Shown here: in pieces, positions 1 to 10,568 of the stretch
How positions within the stretch are numbered: the stretch's first letter is position 1
Layout: every line of letters begins with the position of its first letter
From: Oscarella lobularis
Taxonomy: Eukaryota; Porifera; Homoscleromorpha; Homosclerophorida; Oscarellidae
NCBI RefSeq assembly: GCF_947507565.1
Contig: NC_089179.1
Location: forward strand, 372,001 to 436,000
Direction of reading: 5' to 3'
DNA length: 64,000 nucleotides
Notes under the pieces: generated by a model
Databases searched by the model: none
Seen by the model: the letters and a program-made list of their open reading frames with translations, nothing else
Told to the model about the DNA's origin: nothing
Made by a program: the position numbers and the translations under genes

Positions 1-32
1 ATGAGCGCACGCTAAAGAAAAAGAAGCCAAAG

Positions 33-2228
33 ATGGGTTCCATGTGGAAGAACGTCAAGCTGTTCACGTTCTTTGCCATCCTCTTCTCTTTTACTCAAAG
101 CCTCATGATAAACGGTAAACGCATGATGATCGACGGGGCAACAAAAGCACGTGAATCTCCTCGCAGGTTTTTTCCCATCGAGCGTATCGTCTCTCGAACG
201 TCGCTACGATCTCACGAGCACGCAGGCGGGCTTCCTCTCGAGCGCCTACGACATCTCCTGCGTCGCCTTCGGCTTGATCGTCGGCTACGTCGGCGGTAAA
301 TCGCATCGGCCTCGCGCACTCGCTCTAGGCAGCTTCCTTCTTGCGATCGCCGCCTTTGCGTGGGCAGTGCCCCAGTCGTTTACGAGACCTTACAAACCGA
401 GTCGCAATGACAGCGCGCACGAATTGTGCGACGTCACGCCGTCTGAATTCACGTCCAATTGCCTATCTCGCACAGGTCAATCGGGCGCCTACGTCATATT
501 CGTCTTCGCTATGATTCTCGGCGGTTTCGCCGGCACCATACTCTACGTCCTCACGCCAACTTTTCTTAGTGACAATACAACAAAACACGCGTTTTTCGCC
601 CACACCGGTTTCTTCAACGCCGCATCTCCTCTCGGCGCGGCAATTGGATACATCGTCGCTGGTTCCGTCTTCTTGAATATTTACGTTGATTTGGGTACAA
701 GTCGACCTGATGGTCTCACCCCCGAACATCCGGCTTGGGTTGGCGCCTGGTGGCTGCAGTTTGTGGTCGCAGGCTGTCTACTCCTTCTCACTAGCTTACC
801 ATTGCTCTGCTTTCCAGGCCGAATTCGACGCAGACGACTTGTCAGCGTTCGCGAGTCAATCGAAATGATCGAAGAGCGAGAGAAGAAAAGTATTGGGGAG
901 GATTCGAAGGAAAGTGCATCGACATCGACGCAGACTGGCAGGTCGTGGAACGAGTTTTGGGGTCGACTTCGCGTCGTTCTACGCAATCCCGTTCTAATGT
1001 TTGCCATTTTCGGAAATATGTTTCTCGCTATTGTTGTCGGGGGACTCAACCTCTTTTTGCCTAAGTTTCTTCAGCAACAGTTCAGCATTCCCGCTTCGAG
1101 CTCAAGCATTGTCGCCGGAGCGGCAACCGTTCCGAGTGCCGTCCTTGGTAGCGTCGTAGTTGGACTGGTCGCAAAGCGGATTAAATTATCTGGACGCGGC
1201 TCAGCCAATGGATTGTGGATATTTGCCGTGATAGGCGTGGGAACCGTGTTAACATTTCTCATGGTTTGCAAGACGGGTCCTATAGCGGGATCAATGAATT
1301 CGGCTTACAATGACAGGTCATTCTTTTATTTCTGTGTGTTGCGTTAGGCGAAAGTTTTTTTAGCGGCTCGTCCAAGGATAATTTGACGTCGTCTTGCAAT
1401 GTGCAATGCTCGTGCGAAACGGAGACGTTTGATCCAATATGCGGCATCGATAAATTCACCTACTTTTCGCCGTGTCACGCCGGCTGCACAAAATCAAACG
1501 CAACAGAAGAAGATGACGATGATGTATATACAGTAGTTCTTTTTTCAATGGTATTCTCTTATACTGACTCGTTTTAGTTTATCTATTGGGATTGCTCATG
1601 CATCAAAGCAGATGAACGCGAGTCTGACGAGGGTTATCTGTATCAAGCAAAGTCAGGAAGTTGCGATCCGGAAGGTGGTTGTCCGTGGTTGATCCCATTT
1701 TGCGTTTTTACCGCTCTCGCGATCTTTATCATTTTTGGCGGTGGGGCTTTGTATGTGAATGTTCTCATTCGGTGAGTAGTACGTCCACCCGAGCTGACGC
1801 TTCTTGATTTTTTTCTCCTACGTAGGTGCGTTGCTAAACCGGATAGGTCACTTGGATTAGGAATTCACCGAATGTTCTCTCACTGTGGCTTCATTGTGGG
1901 ACCCATTCTCATTGGCGCCGTGATCGATTTGAGTTGCGTGCTGTGGAGCTCGAATTGCGGCAGGAGAGGCAGTTGCTGGGTGTACGATAACGAGAAGATG
2001 GCCTACTACGTTCTCATAGTTACCGAAGCGGTTTTCACGCTCGCTTTTATTTGTTTCTTCGTGTCGTGGTGGTGCTTCAAGAAGGAAATGGAGGTGGCAA
2101 TTGATGAGTGCGATACCGTTCATCCTCCTTCTATGAATAACGACGCCTCTACCGGTGAGAGAAAAGAGGAGGAGAAAAAGAAGAAAGCGTGGTCTGACGA
2201 TACGGATCAGAGTGCCATGGAGTATTAA
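33..2228 (+). CDS. SLCO-like: Organic anion transporter (SLCO/OATP family), possibly 5'-partial
   Basis: Twelve-span plasma-membrane transporter of the OATP family, which moves amphipathic organic anions (family knowledge). Five exons can be joined: 33-114, 167-1316, 1364 to about 1524, 1578-1771 and 1826-2228. The first intron is only 52 nt. Visible features: an opening membrane helix with a short motif ending LMING, then the family block SSLERRYDL after the first splice, many hydrophobic helices, and a Cys-rich extracellular Kazal-type loop (CNVQCSCET...DPICG...CHAGC) between helices 9 and 10, diagnostic of OATPs. The tail ends in a Lys/Glu-rich cytoplasmic segment. The reading frame is open to the window edge before the ATG at 33, so an upstream exon could be missing. 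It is tail-to-tail with EFCAB9, 82 bp apart. The specific SLCO subfamily cannot be told. Confidence 0.88.
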
Positions 2229-2310
2229 TGAAAACGGTATGCTTTTTGGTCATAACTGTATCTCCTTAATAATGTAGTCCTCTTCACTATACTAATAGTT
2301 TTCTACATGA

Positions 2311-3095
2311 TTAGAGTATGACGCAGGACGAGCTCGCTCTGGGATTCTCTTCGGCGTCCAAAGCCGCCGCTTTAGCGCGTTTCTTCTCCTCCTTCTCTTT
2401 GCGTTTGCGATCGACTTCGTTTTGCTTGTCGATGCAGGCCATTGCAAACATTTTGAATTCCTGATAATTCAATTCCTACACGAGGCATTGGGAACGAAAT
2501 TTAGAAGAGAAAAAACTCAATATATACTTGATCGCCAGAAACGTCAAACTCGTTGAACAATCCTCGAATAGTACCCTTGTCAAAATTGAAGAGAAACCCT
2601 ACAGTTTCAAATTCTTCTGCCGATATGTTATTGCTTCCGTCTTCGTCCAGCAGCTCAAAAACCGTTCGCGAATGACGGTGGATGAACTGCTTCTCTTTGT
2701 TATCCTCAGTAAATGTAGACTATATAAGGCCCTAAGATTATGTCAGGAAGCCTACCTTTACTGCAAGCAGAATGCAAGCTAGGAGATAAAATTCGTCAAA
2801 GTCAAGCACTCCTGAACCGTCAATGTCGAGCATATCAAACACGTTATATATTTGTTTTCTGCTGAGATCGGTTATCGACTTCATAAATGCCAGAAACTGA
2901 ACGTCTAAAATCAAAAGTATAGCAGAGAGAAAGAGAGATCTAGGGTTGTTTTTGTCCTGTACCGTCAATAGCCATTTCGTCTCTGATATCCAACGCTTTG
3001 AAGAATTCAAAGAGAATCGAAGCCTCTCTTGCCGTCAGCAAAAAGTACTTTTCGTTCAGATGAAACAGGTCGAGAAATTTTGATCTGATTTTCAT
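2311..3095 (-). CDS. EFCAB9: EF-hand protein EFCAB9 (CatSper-associated)
   Basis: About 207 residues in four exons, close to the usual EFCAB9 length. In mammals EFCAB9 is the cytoplasmic Ca2+/pH sensor of the CatSper sperm channel (family knowledge). Exon 1 starts at ATG 3093-3095 with MKIRSKFLDLFHLNEKYF, matching the EFCAB9 N-terminus. Exon 2 carries a canonical EF loop, DIDGSGVLDFDE. Exon 3 carries DEDGSNNISAEE and begins a third loop, DVSGD, finished in exon 4 by LNYQEF. The tail is a Lys/Glu-rich helix ending CVIL. Introns are about 50-60 nt with GT-AG ends on the minus strand. All three EF loops look able to bind calcium, as far as acidic positions 1, 3 and 12 show. It is head-to-head with the dioxygenase gene, 65 bp apart. 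Confidence 0.82.
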
Positions 3096-3160
3096 TTCGT
3101 CAATGAAGTTGATATGAATGATTGAGACACGAGTCGTCACACCTACCACGCGAAAGAGCC
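3096..3160. promoter_or_regulatory. Divergent promoter spacer EFCAB9 / dioxygenase
   Basis: The two start codons point away from each other and are only 65 bp apart, so both genes must start transcription from this spacer or from within each other's 5' end. No TATA box is evident. Inference from layout only. Confidence 0.5.
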
Positions 3161-4556
3161 ATGAAAATCAAGATCGGCACGACATTTCTGGAGCTCGGCG
3201 GACCTCACCTGAAAGAGATGCAAGATTCCAGTCATCTAATGAGCGATCCAGACGCTCTGCGCAAAGAAATAGAGGAGAAAGGGTGACCCCCGACTCTATT
3301 CATCGCCACGCGTGATAAACAATCTTCCGCCGAGCAGCTACTTATTCATACGCGGACTCCACGACCGCCAAGACGTCTTGGAAGCTCGTCGAGCCGTTCT
3401 CGACTACATACGAAGCTGCGGCGACGAAAAACTCGATCCGGCCTACAAATGGGAAGAGGGCGTGCTCGATTCGCGCTGCGGACGCGGCTGCGTTCCTTTC
3501 ATGGAGGTGCCCCAATGCATATCCAAAAAAATATGGTAGACTACTCATTATTAATTTTCTCTCTCTAAAGGGAAAGAATCGGATTACCCATAGTGAGACT
3601 GTGCTCAAAGTCTTAGAAGGGCATCGAGGTAAAGCGAACTTTTCCTGCAGAATATTTGACTCGTGAAATCGCGTGTGCAGTTCGAAATTTTTTTAAAATG
3701 TTTTTTCGTGAACCGGCAAAGACGTTTGACTTCAAATGGCTCAGGCGAGTAAATGTATCTGAGACTCCTCCCGTCTTTATATGTAATGAGTTTCATATCT
3801 AGGGCCATGTACAACGAGGGCTTTACTGGTGCTCACGTTGACAACGTCTACATGTCGCGAGGATCGAGTGAAGTGTGCACAATCTGGACGCCGTTTGGCG
3901 ACGTTCCTCTTGAAATGGGGACACTGGCTGTCGTAGAAGGATCACACAAGCTACCTGGGTACTAAACGGTATATTTTCTTCTTTAGAAATACTAAAGACT
4001 TAATTAAGATTTAAAAAATTTCAAAGTACGTACGGTAACATGGACTTAGAGGCCGAGCATTTGCAAGGTTAGTCAATTCCGATTGTCTGATCAACAAGCA
4101 TGGGATTTGTTATAGGATCTGGTTGGTTCACTGAAGACCCTTTGGAAATCGTTGAACGATTTGGCGGCGTGTGGAAAACGGCGAACTTCAAGGCTGGCGA
4201 CGCCTTAATTTTTACTCTCCGGTATAGAAAACGCAGAGGCGAGCGCTAGCGTGAAAACGATTTGTCTACTATAGAACCGTTCATATGTCGACAGTCAATA
4301 CAACTCACTTTGCAAGAATCAGCTGCGATACCAGGTCCACCTACAGCAAAGCTGTTGCGAGACTGAAATATATTGTCTTATACCTTCCAGATGGTTGCCA
4401 GGCTCTCACAAAGCCGATCCACGCTTCGTGGGAGACCTGAAGCAAATTTCTGACCTTAAATTCGGCGTACACGCTCAAACAGCGAAAGACGAAGCCGACT
4501 CCGAGTCAAACGTCGTCACCATGGAGCAGAAGAAGGCCGAATGGGGTTTCCAATAA
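3161..4556 (+). CDS. PHYHD1: Phytanoyl-CoA dioxygenase family protein (PHYHD1-like)
   Basis: Fe(II)/2-oxoglutarate-dependent oxygenase of the PhyH family. The start at 3161 gives MKIKIGTTFLELGG. The first intron (about 3283-3340) joins ...EEKG to YLFIRGLHDRQ. The double-stranded beta-helix iron motif is visible as HVD (in GAHVDNVYMSRGSS, near 3835), with the distal His in TLRTVHMST (near 4280) and the 2-oxoglutarate-binding Arg in THFARISCDTRW (near 4315). It ends ...EQKKAEWGFQ with stop 4554-4556. The intron after KWLR has a GC donor (AG/GCGAGT at 3745). The substrate is unknown; PHYHD1 relatives do not act on phytanoyl-CoA in mammals (family knowledge). It is tail-to-tail with AKAP10, 97 bp apart. 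Confidence 0.85.
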
Positions 4557-4653
4557 GGTGCAGTGTACCCAAAATTATTTTTCTACTTTTTATTGCAAAA
4601 ATAACCGAAAACACTCCATTAATCAGAATAGGAATTTATAGCTGGCTAAAAAT

Positions 4654-6649
4654 TCAGCCCGGGGAGAGTTCTCGAACGGATTGACGCTCGGCGGCCTGCT
4701 GCTGAAGAATGTTCGTCACAATCATCTTCGCTATTCGAAACGCCATCTCCTCCTTATCCTTGTCCTCATCCGAGCCGAGAACAAACCGTTTCACAGCGCG
4801 GGAAACGCGACTTCGAAATCCCTTTCGCTCGTACGCGGCAATCACTTCCAATTGGACGCCAATGAATGACTCGTAAATACCGAACTCGTCAACGCGACCA
4901 AGGGAAAAACTAAAGAGAAAAAGAAGACCAGTCACCCCACCACCAAAAATATAAGTATCTCTATTCTACTCATTTAGTTGTCTTTGCCACAGTGCGTCTG
5001 GATTCTCCCCACAGTCAATGCCCAGCTCCTCGTTAAATGACGATCGAACCTTTTCCTCGGGCGAGGGCAGCTCCGCTGTCTCGTCGTCGCCACTGTCCTT
5101 TTCCGGCTCGCCAGGCACCACTGAGCTTCTACGCGATGACCTCGCCGATCCCTTGACAGCGTTCAATAATTCCGACAAGTGACTATGATAAAGATCGCTA
5201 CGCAGGAAGTTCCAAAAATGACTCTATATATAAAGGGAGTCAATTAATTCAAACCCTGAAGAGGAATGAAAGGAGATTCGCCCTACCTCCATTCTATTAT
5301 AGGCTATTTTCTGTGAACTACTAAAGCAAGTTGGCAAAGGCCCACCCTCCCTACATATATTATTTTCCACTTCGAAACGAACCCGGTCATCAAAGCCAAC
5401 AGGCTGAGTCGCCTGCAAAGAAAAATACCTAGGAAGAGAACCAAGTCAAAGAAGGAGAACGCCAGGAAATAAATTTCCACGTTACTTATCATAAAGTATC
5501 ATGCAATCGCTGACGGCCTCGTCGGCGTTATACGTTCCCACTTTCATCTGGTCGAGCAACTGCTCTTGAACATGTTCGGCGGTGAGCCAGAATTCCAGAA
5601 AGCCAGTATCACTTTCTCGCTCGAGAAACTGCATGAAATAGCCAAGCATCGTTTCATGATAGAGAACGTCGCGTAGGCTGAATTTTCCGCCGGTTAATAC
5701 GTCGATTTGATAGCGACACATGTATTGGCTGGACAAGAAATCTTGATAATATCTAGAAGAGAGAGAATCGATTGGCTGATGTCACGTGGGGAAAATCATT
5801 CGCTTACTTTTTATGAATAAGATCAAAGACTTGATCCTGCGCTTGACGAAAGCAGGCGGGATCAATAAAGCCATCCGATTGACATATACTACTCTCGACT
5901 TGCTGACGAAGATTATTGCCCAGCAGAACAGGATTCCTCGCTTCAAGAGAAAGATACGTCTCATAGACGTTGAGTGCATCGGCTCGAGCACCTAAGACGA
6001 TTTATCTGACGTCATAAATCCTCATTTTTATTCCTCTTACTCTCGCTCTGCTGTCTCTGAGCCAATCCTATGTTATGTCGCTTCGCTTGAAGAACGGCTT
6101 CCCGTCTTCTTTCCGATACGCGTCGCTCGCGACCCAGTCGATCCGTCGTTGCCAAGGCAACCGACGACAAGCCCAATAGTTGACGACGATCGTCGTTTCC
6201 GGCGACGGTGCGCGCGTTCGCGCGAATTCCTCGCTGCTGATTCGCCGGACTGCCTTGATAGACTTTGAGTCGTTCGGTTGCCGTGACGAAGAAACTCTCG
6301 GCGGCGAGCCAAAATTGCACGATCGTCGCGTTGCCTTCGTTCTCCATGAATTGAATGAAGTAGGGGAGGGCGGCGTTGTCGGTGAGTAGCTCGTAGAGCG
6401 TGCAGTGGAGCTTCGATTTGGACGTTGCACGGCGATTTATGAGCGGGTGGGTCGGTTCTAGTGACGTGGACGCTGTGAGGTGACCGCTCTTTTTCTCCGG
6501 GTGCGGTGAGCGACGCGGTTCGTCTGATTTTGCTGTTTTGGCTTTTCGTTTTGCTTTGGAGTTGGATTCTGGTGTTTCGTGAGACGCGGGTCGTCTCGTA
6601 GAGCTTCCTGAGCTCGTCGCTTCGGAGAAGAGCGGAGTTTTCCTCAATT
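4654..6649 (-). CDS. AKAP10: D-AKAP2 (A-kinase anchoring protein 10), full copy, N-terminus unresolved
   Basis: PKA-anchoring scaffold with two RGS-type domains, which links PKA to endosomal Rab proteins (family knowledge). Minus-strand order: a Ser/Lys-rich N-terminus; the first half of RGS-1 (LHCTLYELLTDNAALPYFIQ, near 6405); its second half in a separate exon (GARADALNVYETYLSLEA, 5817-5994); RGS-2 (SSQYMCRYQIDVLTGGKF, near 5735, then FDDRVRFEVENNICREGG near 5385); then FLRSDLYHSHLSELL near 5200. The last exon holds the amphipathic PKA RII-binding helix EEMAFRIAKMIVTNILQQ (near 4720). Splice phases match across 45-60 nt introns. An ATG at 6702 exists but is in another frame, so the true first exon is not resolved. 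This is the original of a tandem duplication; its 3' exons below 5271 are unique. Confidence 0.86.
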
Positions 6650-6703
6650 GGGGTCCTCGCTGGTTTTTTGTGCGTCTTACCGGGCTTCTCTCTCGCGTGC
6701 ATT

Positions 6704-7208
6704 TTAGACCATGCTAATAACAGATCGAGAAAGTCTCGAGAAAGCGAAAATGAACTTTAAACGAAGTTGAAATGCAGAAGAACGCCCGTCGTGAAGCGTG
6801 CGCTAGCTCTACGCGTCTCGAAGAACGATTCAGATTCGCGCTCGTCGCAGACGGCCTTGGAATTTGCTGGCGACTCGAAGCAGCACGAACTAACGACGAG
6901 CGAAGCCTTCCAGCGCAGCGGTAAACGCGAACGGGGTCCCCTAGCTAGCTCGTTCTCTTTCCATTACCTCTCCTTCGAGGCTCAATTGAAGTTGTCAGCC
7001 ATTATTCATGCCAGAGCCTCGGAATTAATTAACGTAAAGGGAAGGCCTTTGAGACGTTAGTAATTGGGGCCTCCGAGCCCCATCACCAACGAAAAACGAA
7101 AACTAGATAGGAAACCCCATTTCTTTCTCGCATCACAGCAAACACAGCGTACAAAAAAAGGCACAAGTTACACGGGATGAACAGACAAGTGTCTGCATCA
7201 GTAGTCTA
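6704..7208. other. Intergenic between AKAP10 5' end and SRCR copy 1 3' end
   Basis: About 500 bp with no convincing gene. It probably holds the AKAP10 promoter or unresolved first exon, and the SRCR 3' UTR. A plus-strand open frame near 6767-7060 lacks a conserved ATG compared with the duplicate (see rejected items). Confidence 0.5.
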
Positions 7209-10200
7209 CTACTCGCAAACAACACCAGCGTTGTATTGATACCGAGTGCAGTAGTAATTGTAATTTCCCCAACCATCGAAAGAGCAATCTTGTAATTGTT
7301 TTTCATTTCCATTGCACCGCACTTCGTCCATCCACATTGTAATGGAAGTGCTACCAAACGTTGATCCTGTTGTATACCTTTGAGCTCTTGTAAAACCCAA
7401 TTGTCGACAAACGACGTGTGCGTCATTCAGATCCCAATAGCGTTGACAAACTCTTCCCCACTGGTTATTGTAATTCACTTCGACGCGACCTTCATGGGGG
7501 CCAGACCCACCAACAAGTCTTATACTTTCTTTGCAGATAACTCCGGCGACGTAACTGGAACTGCTGCATCTTCCTTTTGTCCAGGACGAGAATCGACAGC
7601 GCCTAAGAGTTGCCTCGTCCCCACTACATGTCACGTCATTCATCCACAATAACTGCAGCGCTGTGCCAAAAGTCCCTTTAGTCGCAAAGGGACTCTTCAC
7701 AAAAATCCCGAGTTCTCTGCACACAACGGCTGCAGCTTTCGAATCCCAGTCGCTGTCACACACGCCTCCCCATGACCCTTTATGGAAAATCTCAACTCGG
7801 CCCTCGTTTGAATTACTGCCGCCGATAAGCCTGATTCGCAATTTGTTGCACACAATTCCGGCGTCTTCATCGTGAGAGCAGCTATGTAACCCCCAACCAG
7901 GAAACCGGCATTCTGCAAGGCTGTTCTCTTCTACTGTACAAGTGACTTCGTCCATCCAGATGGGTCCCGTTCCACGTCCATAATACGAATGGCTCCGGTA
8001 TTTTTTTGCTGGCCCATATCCCAATTCAAGACACGCTACAGTAGCATCTTCTATTTCCCAGTTGTCATCGCATATTGTACCCCACTGTCCTTTGTGGAGG
8101 ATTTCAATCCGCCCTTCTTCTGGAACAGAGCCTCCAACAAGACGCAGGTTTGGAACGCAGTCAACTGAAACGCTACGTTTGGAAGAGTCCGAATGACAAT
8201 TGTGTTGGGCGCAGCTGTCCAACTTTGTCTCGTTTCCGTAACACAGAAAGCCTGACGACAACACCTCTTGTGAGGTCTCAACGATGCTTGAGCTCTTTGC
8301 TTTGTAAAATCCCAGCTGTTGGCAAGCAACGTCACCAACGTGGGCATTGTGCGCATTCCATGTGTTTTCGCAAATGGCTTTCCAAATTCCGTTGTGAAGG
8401 ATTTCAACATTGCCACTATGTGAAGTAAGCCCATCGACGAGTCGGATGTTTTCGGCGCACACGACTGTGGCAATGCGGCCGCGATGCGTGCAGTCGTGTT
8501 TTCCCCAGCCACTAAACTCACAGTCTGCAAGATTTCCTTCAGTTCCATTGCAAGCCAGCTTGTCCATTAGCACTATTTCGGAATTGTGTCCTGATAGTTC
8601 AGTAGTGTTGTAAGACACGGCTCGATAATACCCCAACTGCCGGCAGGCAACATGCGCGTCGTTTAAGTCCCAGTTCCGACTGCACAGTCTACCCCAAACG
8701 CCTTTATGAAGCACCTCAACAATTCCTTCATTTGCCCTTGTCCCACCAACTAATCTGATGTCTGACACGCAGGCTACTCCTGCCTGACGATCGCAGTAGC
8801 GTTTCTCTCGTACTCTGAAAGAGCAGTCAGCAAAATCGGACTCGTCTCCTGTACACTGAATATTTTCTAATGTCGACTGTTCTATTTGTTGATCGTCTGG
8901 AAACGAAGCGCCAAAGTACCCTTTGGCTTTGTCATATCCAAGCTTCCGGCAGACGACTTGAGCGTCATTCATATCCCAATTATCGTCGCAAACGGCGCGC
9001 CAAACACCGCTAAGCAGCACTTCAACGCGACCCTCCTCAATTGAAGAGCCTCCAACGAGCCGAATGTCAGCGAAGCAAGTGATCTCCACGTCGTTTTCAT
9101 GAGTGCAAGCAGGCTCGCGGACACCCCAGCCCGGAAACGTACATTCGTCCAGTCGATTTTCGATACCCGTGCAAGCAAGATTGCTCATCCAAATCTTGTC
9201 GGACTTGCTGCCCGACTCAGAAGCGCGTCCCGTTTGTTTGGCTCCGTGGAATCCCAACTGCCTGCACGCTACGTGCGCGTCATATAAACCCCAGCCTTTG
9301 TCGCATACTGTGCCCCATTTTCCGTTGCGAAGAACCTCGAGTCTGCCCTCCTCGGGACGCAGTCCGCCGACAAGTCGAATGTCTCCCGTGCAGACGACAC
9401 CCACGTCTTGACTGTGATTGCACTGGTGAATTCCCCATCCGCCGAACGAACACTCAGACAAGTCGGATTCGGTGCCACTGCAGCGCAAACCGTCCATCCA
9501 GATCGCTCCCGATCCCTCGCCGAAATGAGCACCTCTCGTGGCAGCAGTTGCACCGCTGTAGCCGCGATTCATCTGACGACAGGCGACGGCAGCATCGGCG
9601 ATATCCCAGTCATTGTCGCAAATCGTTCCCCAGACACCGTTTCGTAGGAGTTCAACTCGACCTTCCCATTCTGTCGAGCCACCGACCAGTCGCATTTGAG
9701 ACCCCCCTGGATGTATGTATTCGCCTATTGGACCGCCGCTTTGGCCCTGTTCACCCGTTGATCCTTCGGGATCTTCACTTACACCCTCTTTTCCGCGATC
9801 GCCCTTTTCGCCTTTCGGTCCTCGAAGGCCGCGAAGACCCTGTTCTCCCTTCTGTCCGGCGGCGCAGAATTCACCGGGTTGGCAGCGTTTAGCTACCTCT
9901 TTCAGAATGTGGCCGACGAATCCACTGAAGAATTCATCACCAGTCTGTCGGGAAAATCGTTTCTTGTTTGAAATGATCTGATCGGGAGGGAGGGGCACAG
10001 ACTGGGGAATTTCGTCCCTGATGAGTTGCATCAAGTCGCGGTGGTCGCTTTTCAAGAGATTCATCTCAGATTCGAGCTGCTCTTTGCTTTGTTTCAGTTG
10101 GTGCAAACTCTGCTTCATCTCGACGATAGAGACAATGCAGTACACCGTTGCTATTCCAACCACGAGGGATATGAATAGACCCAACCACGAGACAACGTGC

Positions 10201-10268
10201 AATTGGCGGCAGCGGGCGACGTACTCGCCAGAGTCCTCTTTTCCTTTCATTCGTTTCTTTCTACTCAA
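7209..10268 (-). CDS. Type II membrane SRCR receptor, copy 1 (MARCO-like layout with eight SRCR domains)
   Basis: Intronless 1019-residue reading frame. Residues 1-22 are basic and cytoplasmic. Residues 24-49 form a signal-anchor helix (SWLGLFISLVVGIATVYC). Residues 50-85 are a Gln/Lys/Leu-rich coiled coil, 101-107 hold a furin-like basic site (NKKRFSR), and about 138-190 are a short collagen-like stretch. From 192 there are eight scavenger-receptor cysteine-rich domains of about 103 residues, each opening with a variant of IRLVGGS...EGRVEV and ending in a Cys near ...VVC. Domain 5 diverges most (LVDG start). The collagen Gly-X-Y run is interrupted by VSEDPEGS, unlike copy 2. The layout resembles vertebrate class A scavenger receptors (MARCO, SCARA5) but with eight SRCR domains. 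Likely a pattern-recognition or aggregation receptor; function is inferred. Confidence 0.9.
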   Translation of the reverse strand: MSRKKRMKGKEDSGEYVARCRQLHVVSWLGLFISLVVGIATVYCIVSIVEMKQSLHQLKQSKEQLESEMNLLKSDHRDLMQLIRDEIPQSVPLPPDQIISNKKRFSRQTGDEFFSGFVGHILKEVAKRCQPGEFCAAGQKGEQGLRGLRGPKGEKGDRGKEGVSEDPEGSTGEQGQSGGPIGEYIHPGGSQMRLVGGSTEWEGRVELLRNGVWGTICDNDWDIADAAVACRQMNRGYSGATAATRGAHFGEGSGAIWMDGLRCSGTESDLSECSFGGWGIHQCNHSQDVGVVCTGDIRLVGGLRPEEGRLEVLRNGKWGTVCDKGWGLYDAHVACRQLGFHGAKQTGRASESGSKSDKIWMSNLACTGIENRLDECTFPGWGVREPACTHENDVEITCFADIRLVGGSSIEEGRVEVLLSGVWRAVCDDNWDMNDAQVVCRKLGYDKAKGYFGASFPDDQQIEQSTLENIQCTGDESDFADCSFRVREKRYCDRQAGVACVSDIRLVGGTRANEGIVEVLHKGVWGRLCSRNWDLNDAHVACRQLGYYRAVSYNTTELSGHNSEIVLMDKLACNGTEGNLADCEFSGWGKHDCTHRGRIATVVCAENIRLVDGLTSHSGNVEILHNGIWKAICENTWNAHNAHVGDVACQQLGFYKAKSSSIVETSQEVLSSGFLCYGNETKLDSCAQHNCHSDSSKRSVSVDCVPNLRLVGGSVPEEGRIEILHKGQWGTICDDNWEIEDATVACLELGYGPAKKYRSHSYYGRGTGPIWMDEVTCTVEENSLAECRFPGWGLHSCSHDEDAGIVCNKLRIRLIGGSNSNEGRVEIFHKGSWGGVCDSDWDSKAAAVVCRELGIFVKSPFATKGTFGTALQLLWMNDVTCSGDEATLRRCRFSSWTKGRCSSSSYVAGVICKESIRLVGGSGPHEGRVEVNYNNQWGRVCQRYWDLNDAHVVCRQLGFTRAQRYTTGSTFGSTSITMWMDEVRCNGNEKQLQDCSFDGWGNYNYYCTRYQYNAGVVCE

Positions 10269-10511
10269 CTGAGTAAAGGAACTCTATTGTGTATTGTGTA
10301 TAGAAAATTCACGTGATCTGTGAAAAAGAAGAGTTAACGTAATTATGTCACACGACGCCACAATTCTTCACCGCATTGAGCACTTAATCTCCGGACGAGC
10401 AGACATCCTTTATTTGAAAACGCCTAGATGACGAGCGGTTTGTTATAAAACATAAACAAAATTAGCCAGGAGTAAGAAAACACAGACACTTGAGTAGCGG
10501 ATTCAGTCAGA
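10269..10511. promoter_or_regulatory. SRCR copy 1 upstream region and relic of 7TM 3' flank
   Basis: Matches 15557-15790 nearly exactly. Proximal to the SRCR start it should act as that gene's promoter. The distal part is the copied 3' flank of the 7TM receptor. It contains GTTAACGTAATTATGTCACA in both copies. Confidence 0.45.
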
Positions 10512-10568
10512 TTCAGCTAGAGAAGAAAAGTCTTTCATGCTGCTTTCTGATGGAGATTCTGTAGCAAT
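10512..10568 (-). pseudogene. 3' fragment of the 7TM receptor gene
   Basis: The last ~18 codons, stop and 3' flank of the receptor gene ending at 15791, duplicated here at the boundary of duplication A. It is separated from any 7TM coding sequence and cannot encode a receptor. Confidence 0.85.

Larger units (their letters stand above)
5271..10568. repeat. Tandem segmental duplication A, unit 1
   Basis: This block is repeated almost base for base at 10569-15858, including introns, UTRs and intergenic DNA. It starts inside an AKAP10 intron, just 3' of the donor after the RGS-2 exon. It ends inside the last codons of a 7TM-receptor gene; the 10495-10568 tail equals 15783-15858. Unit length is about 5.3 kb. 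Differences are scattered substitutions and small indels, concentrated in the SRCR coding region. Confidence 0.93.

Noticed and set aside
6073-6702. Overlapping 209-codon minus-strand frame beginning at ATG 6702
   Set aside because: Arg/Ser-rich frame overlapping the real AKAP10 exon, whose RGS motif is in the other frame. It is a shadow; the ATG could still belong to a first exon.
6767-7060. Plus-strand open frame of 97 codons between AKAP10 and SRCR copy 1, also seen at 12067-12354
   Set aside because: Copy 1 has no ATG in this frame (a one-base insertion after ATGCAGAA shifts it) although the rest is nearly identical, so the frame is shared by recent duplication, not by selection.
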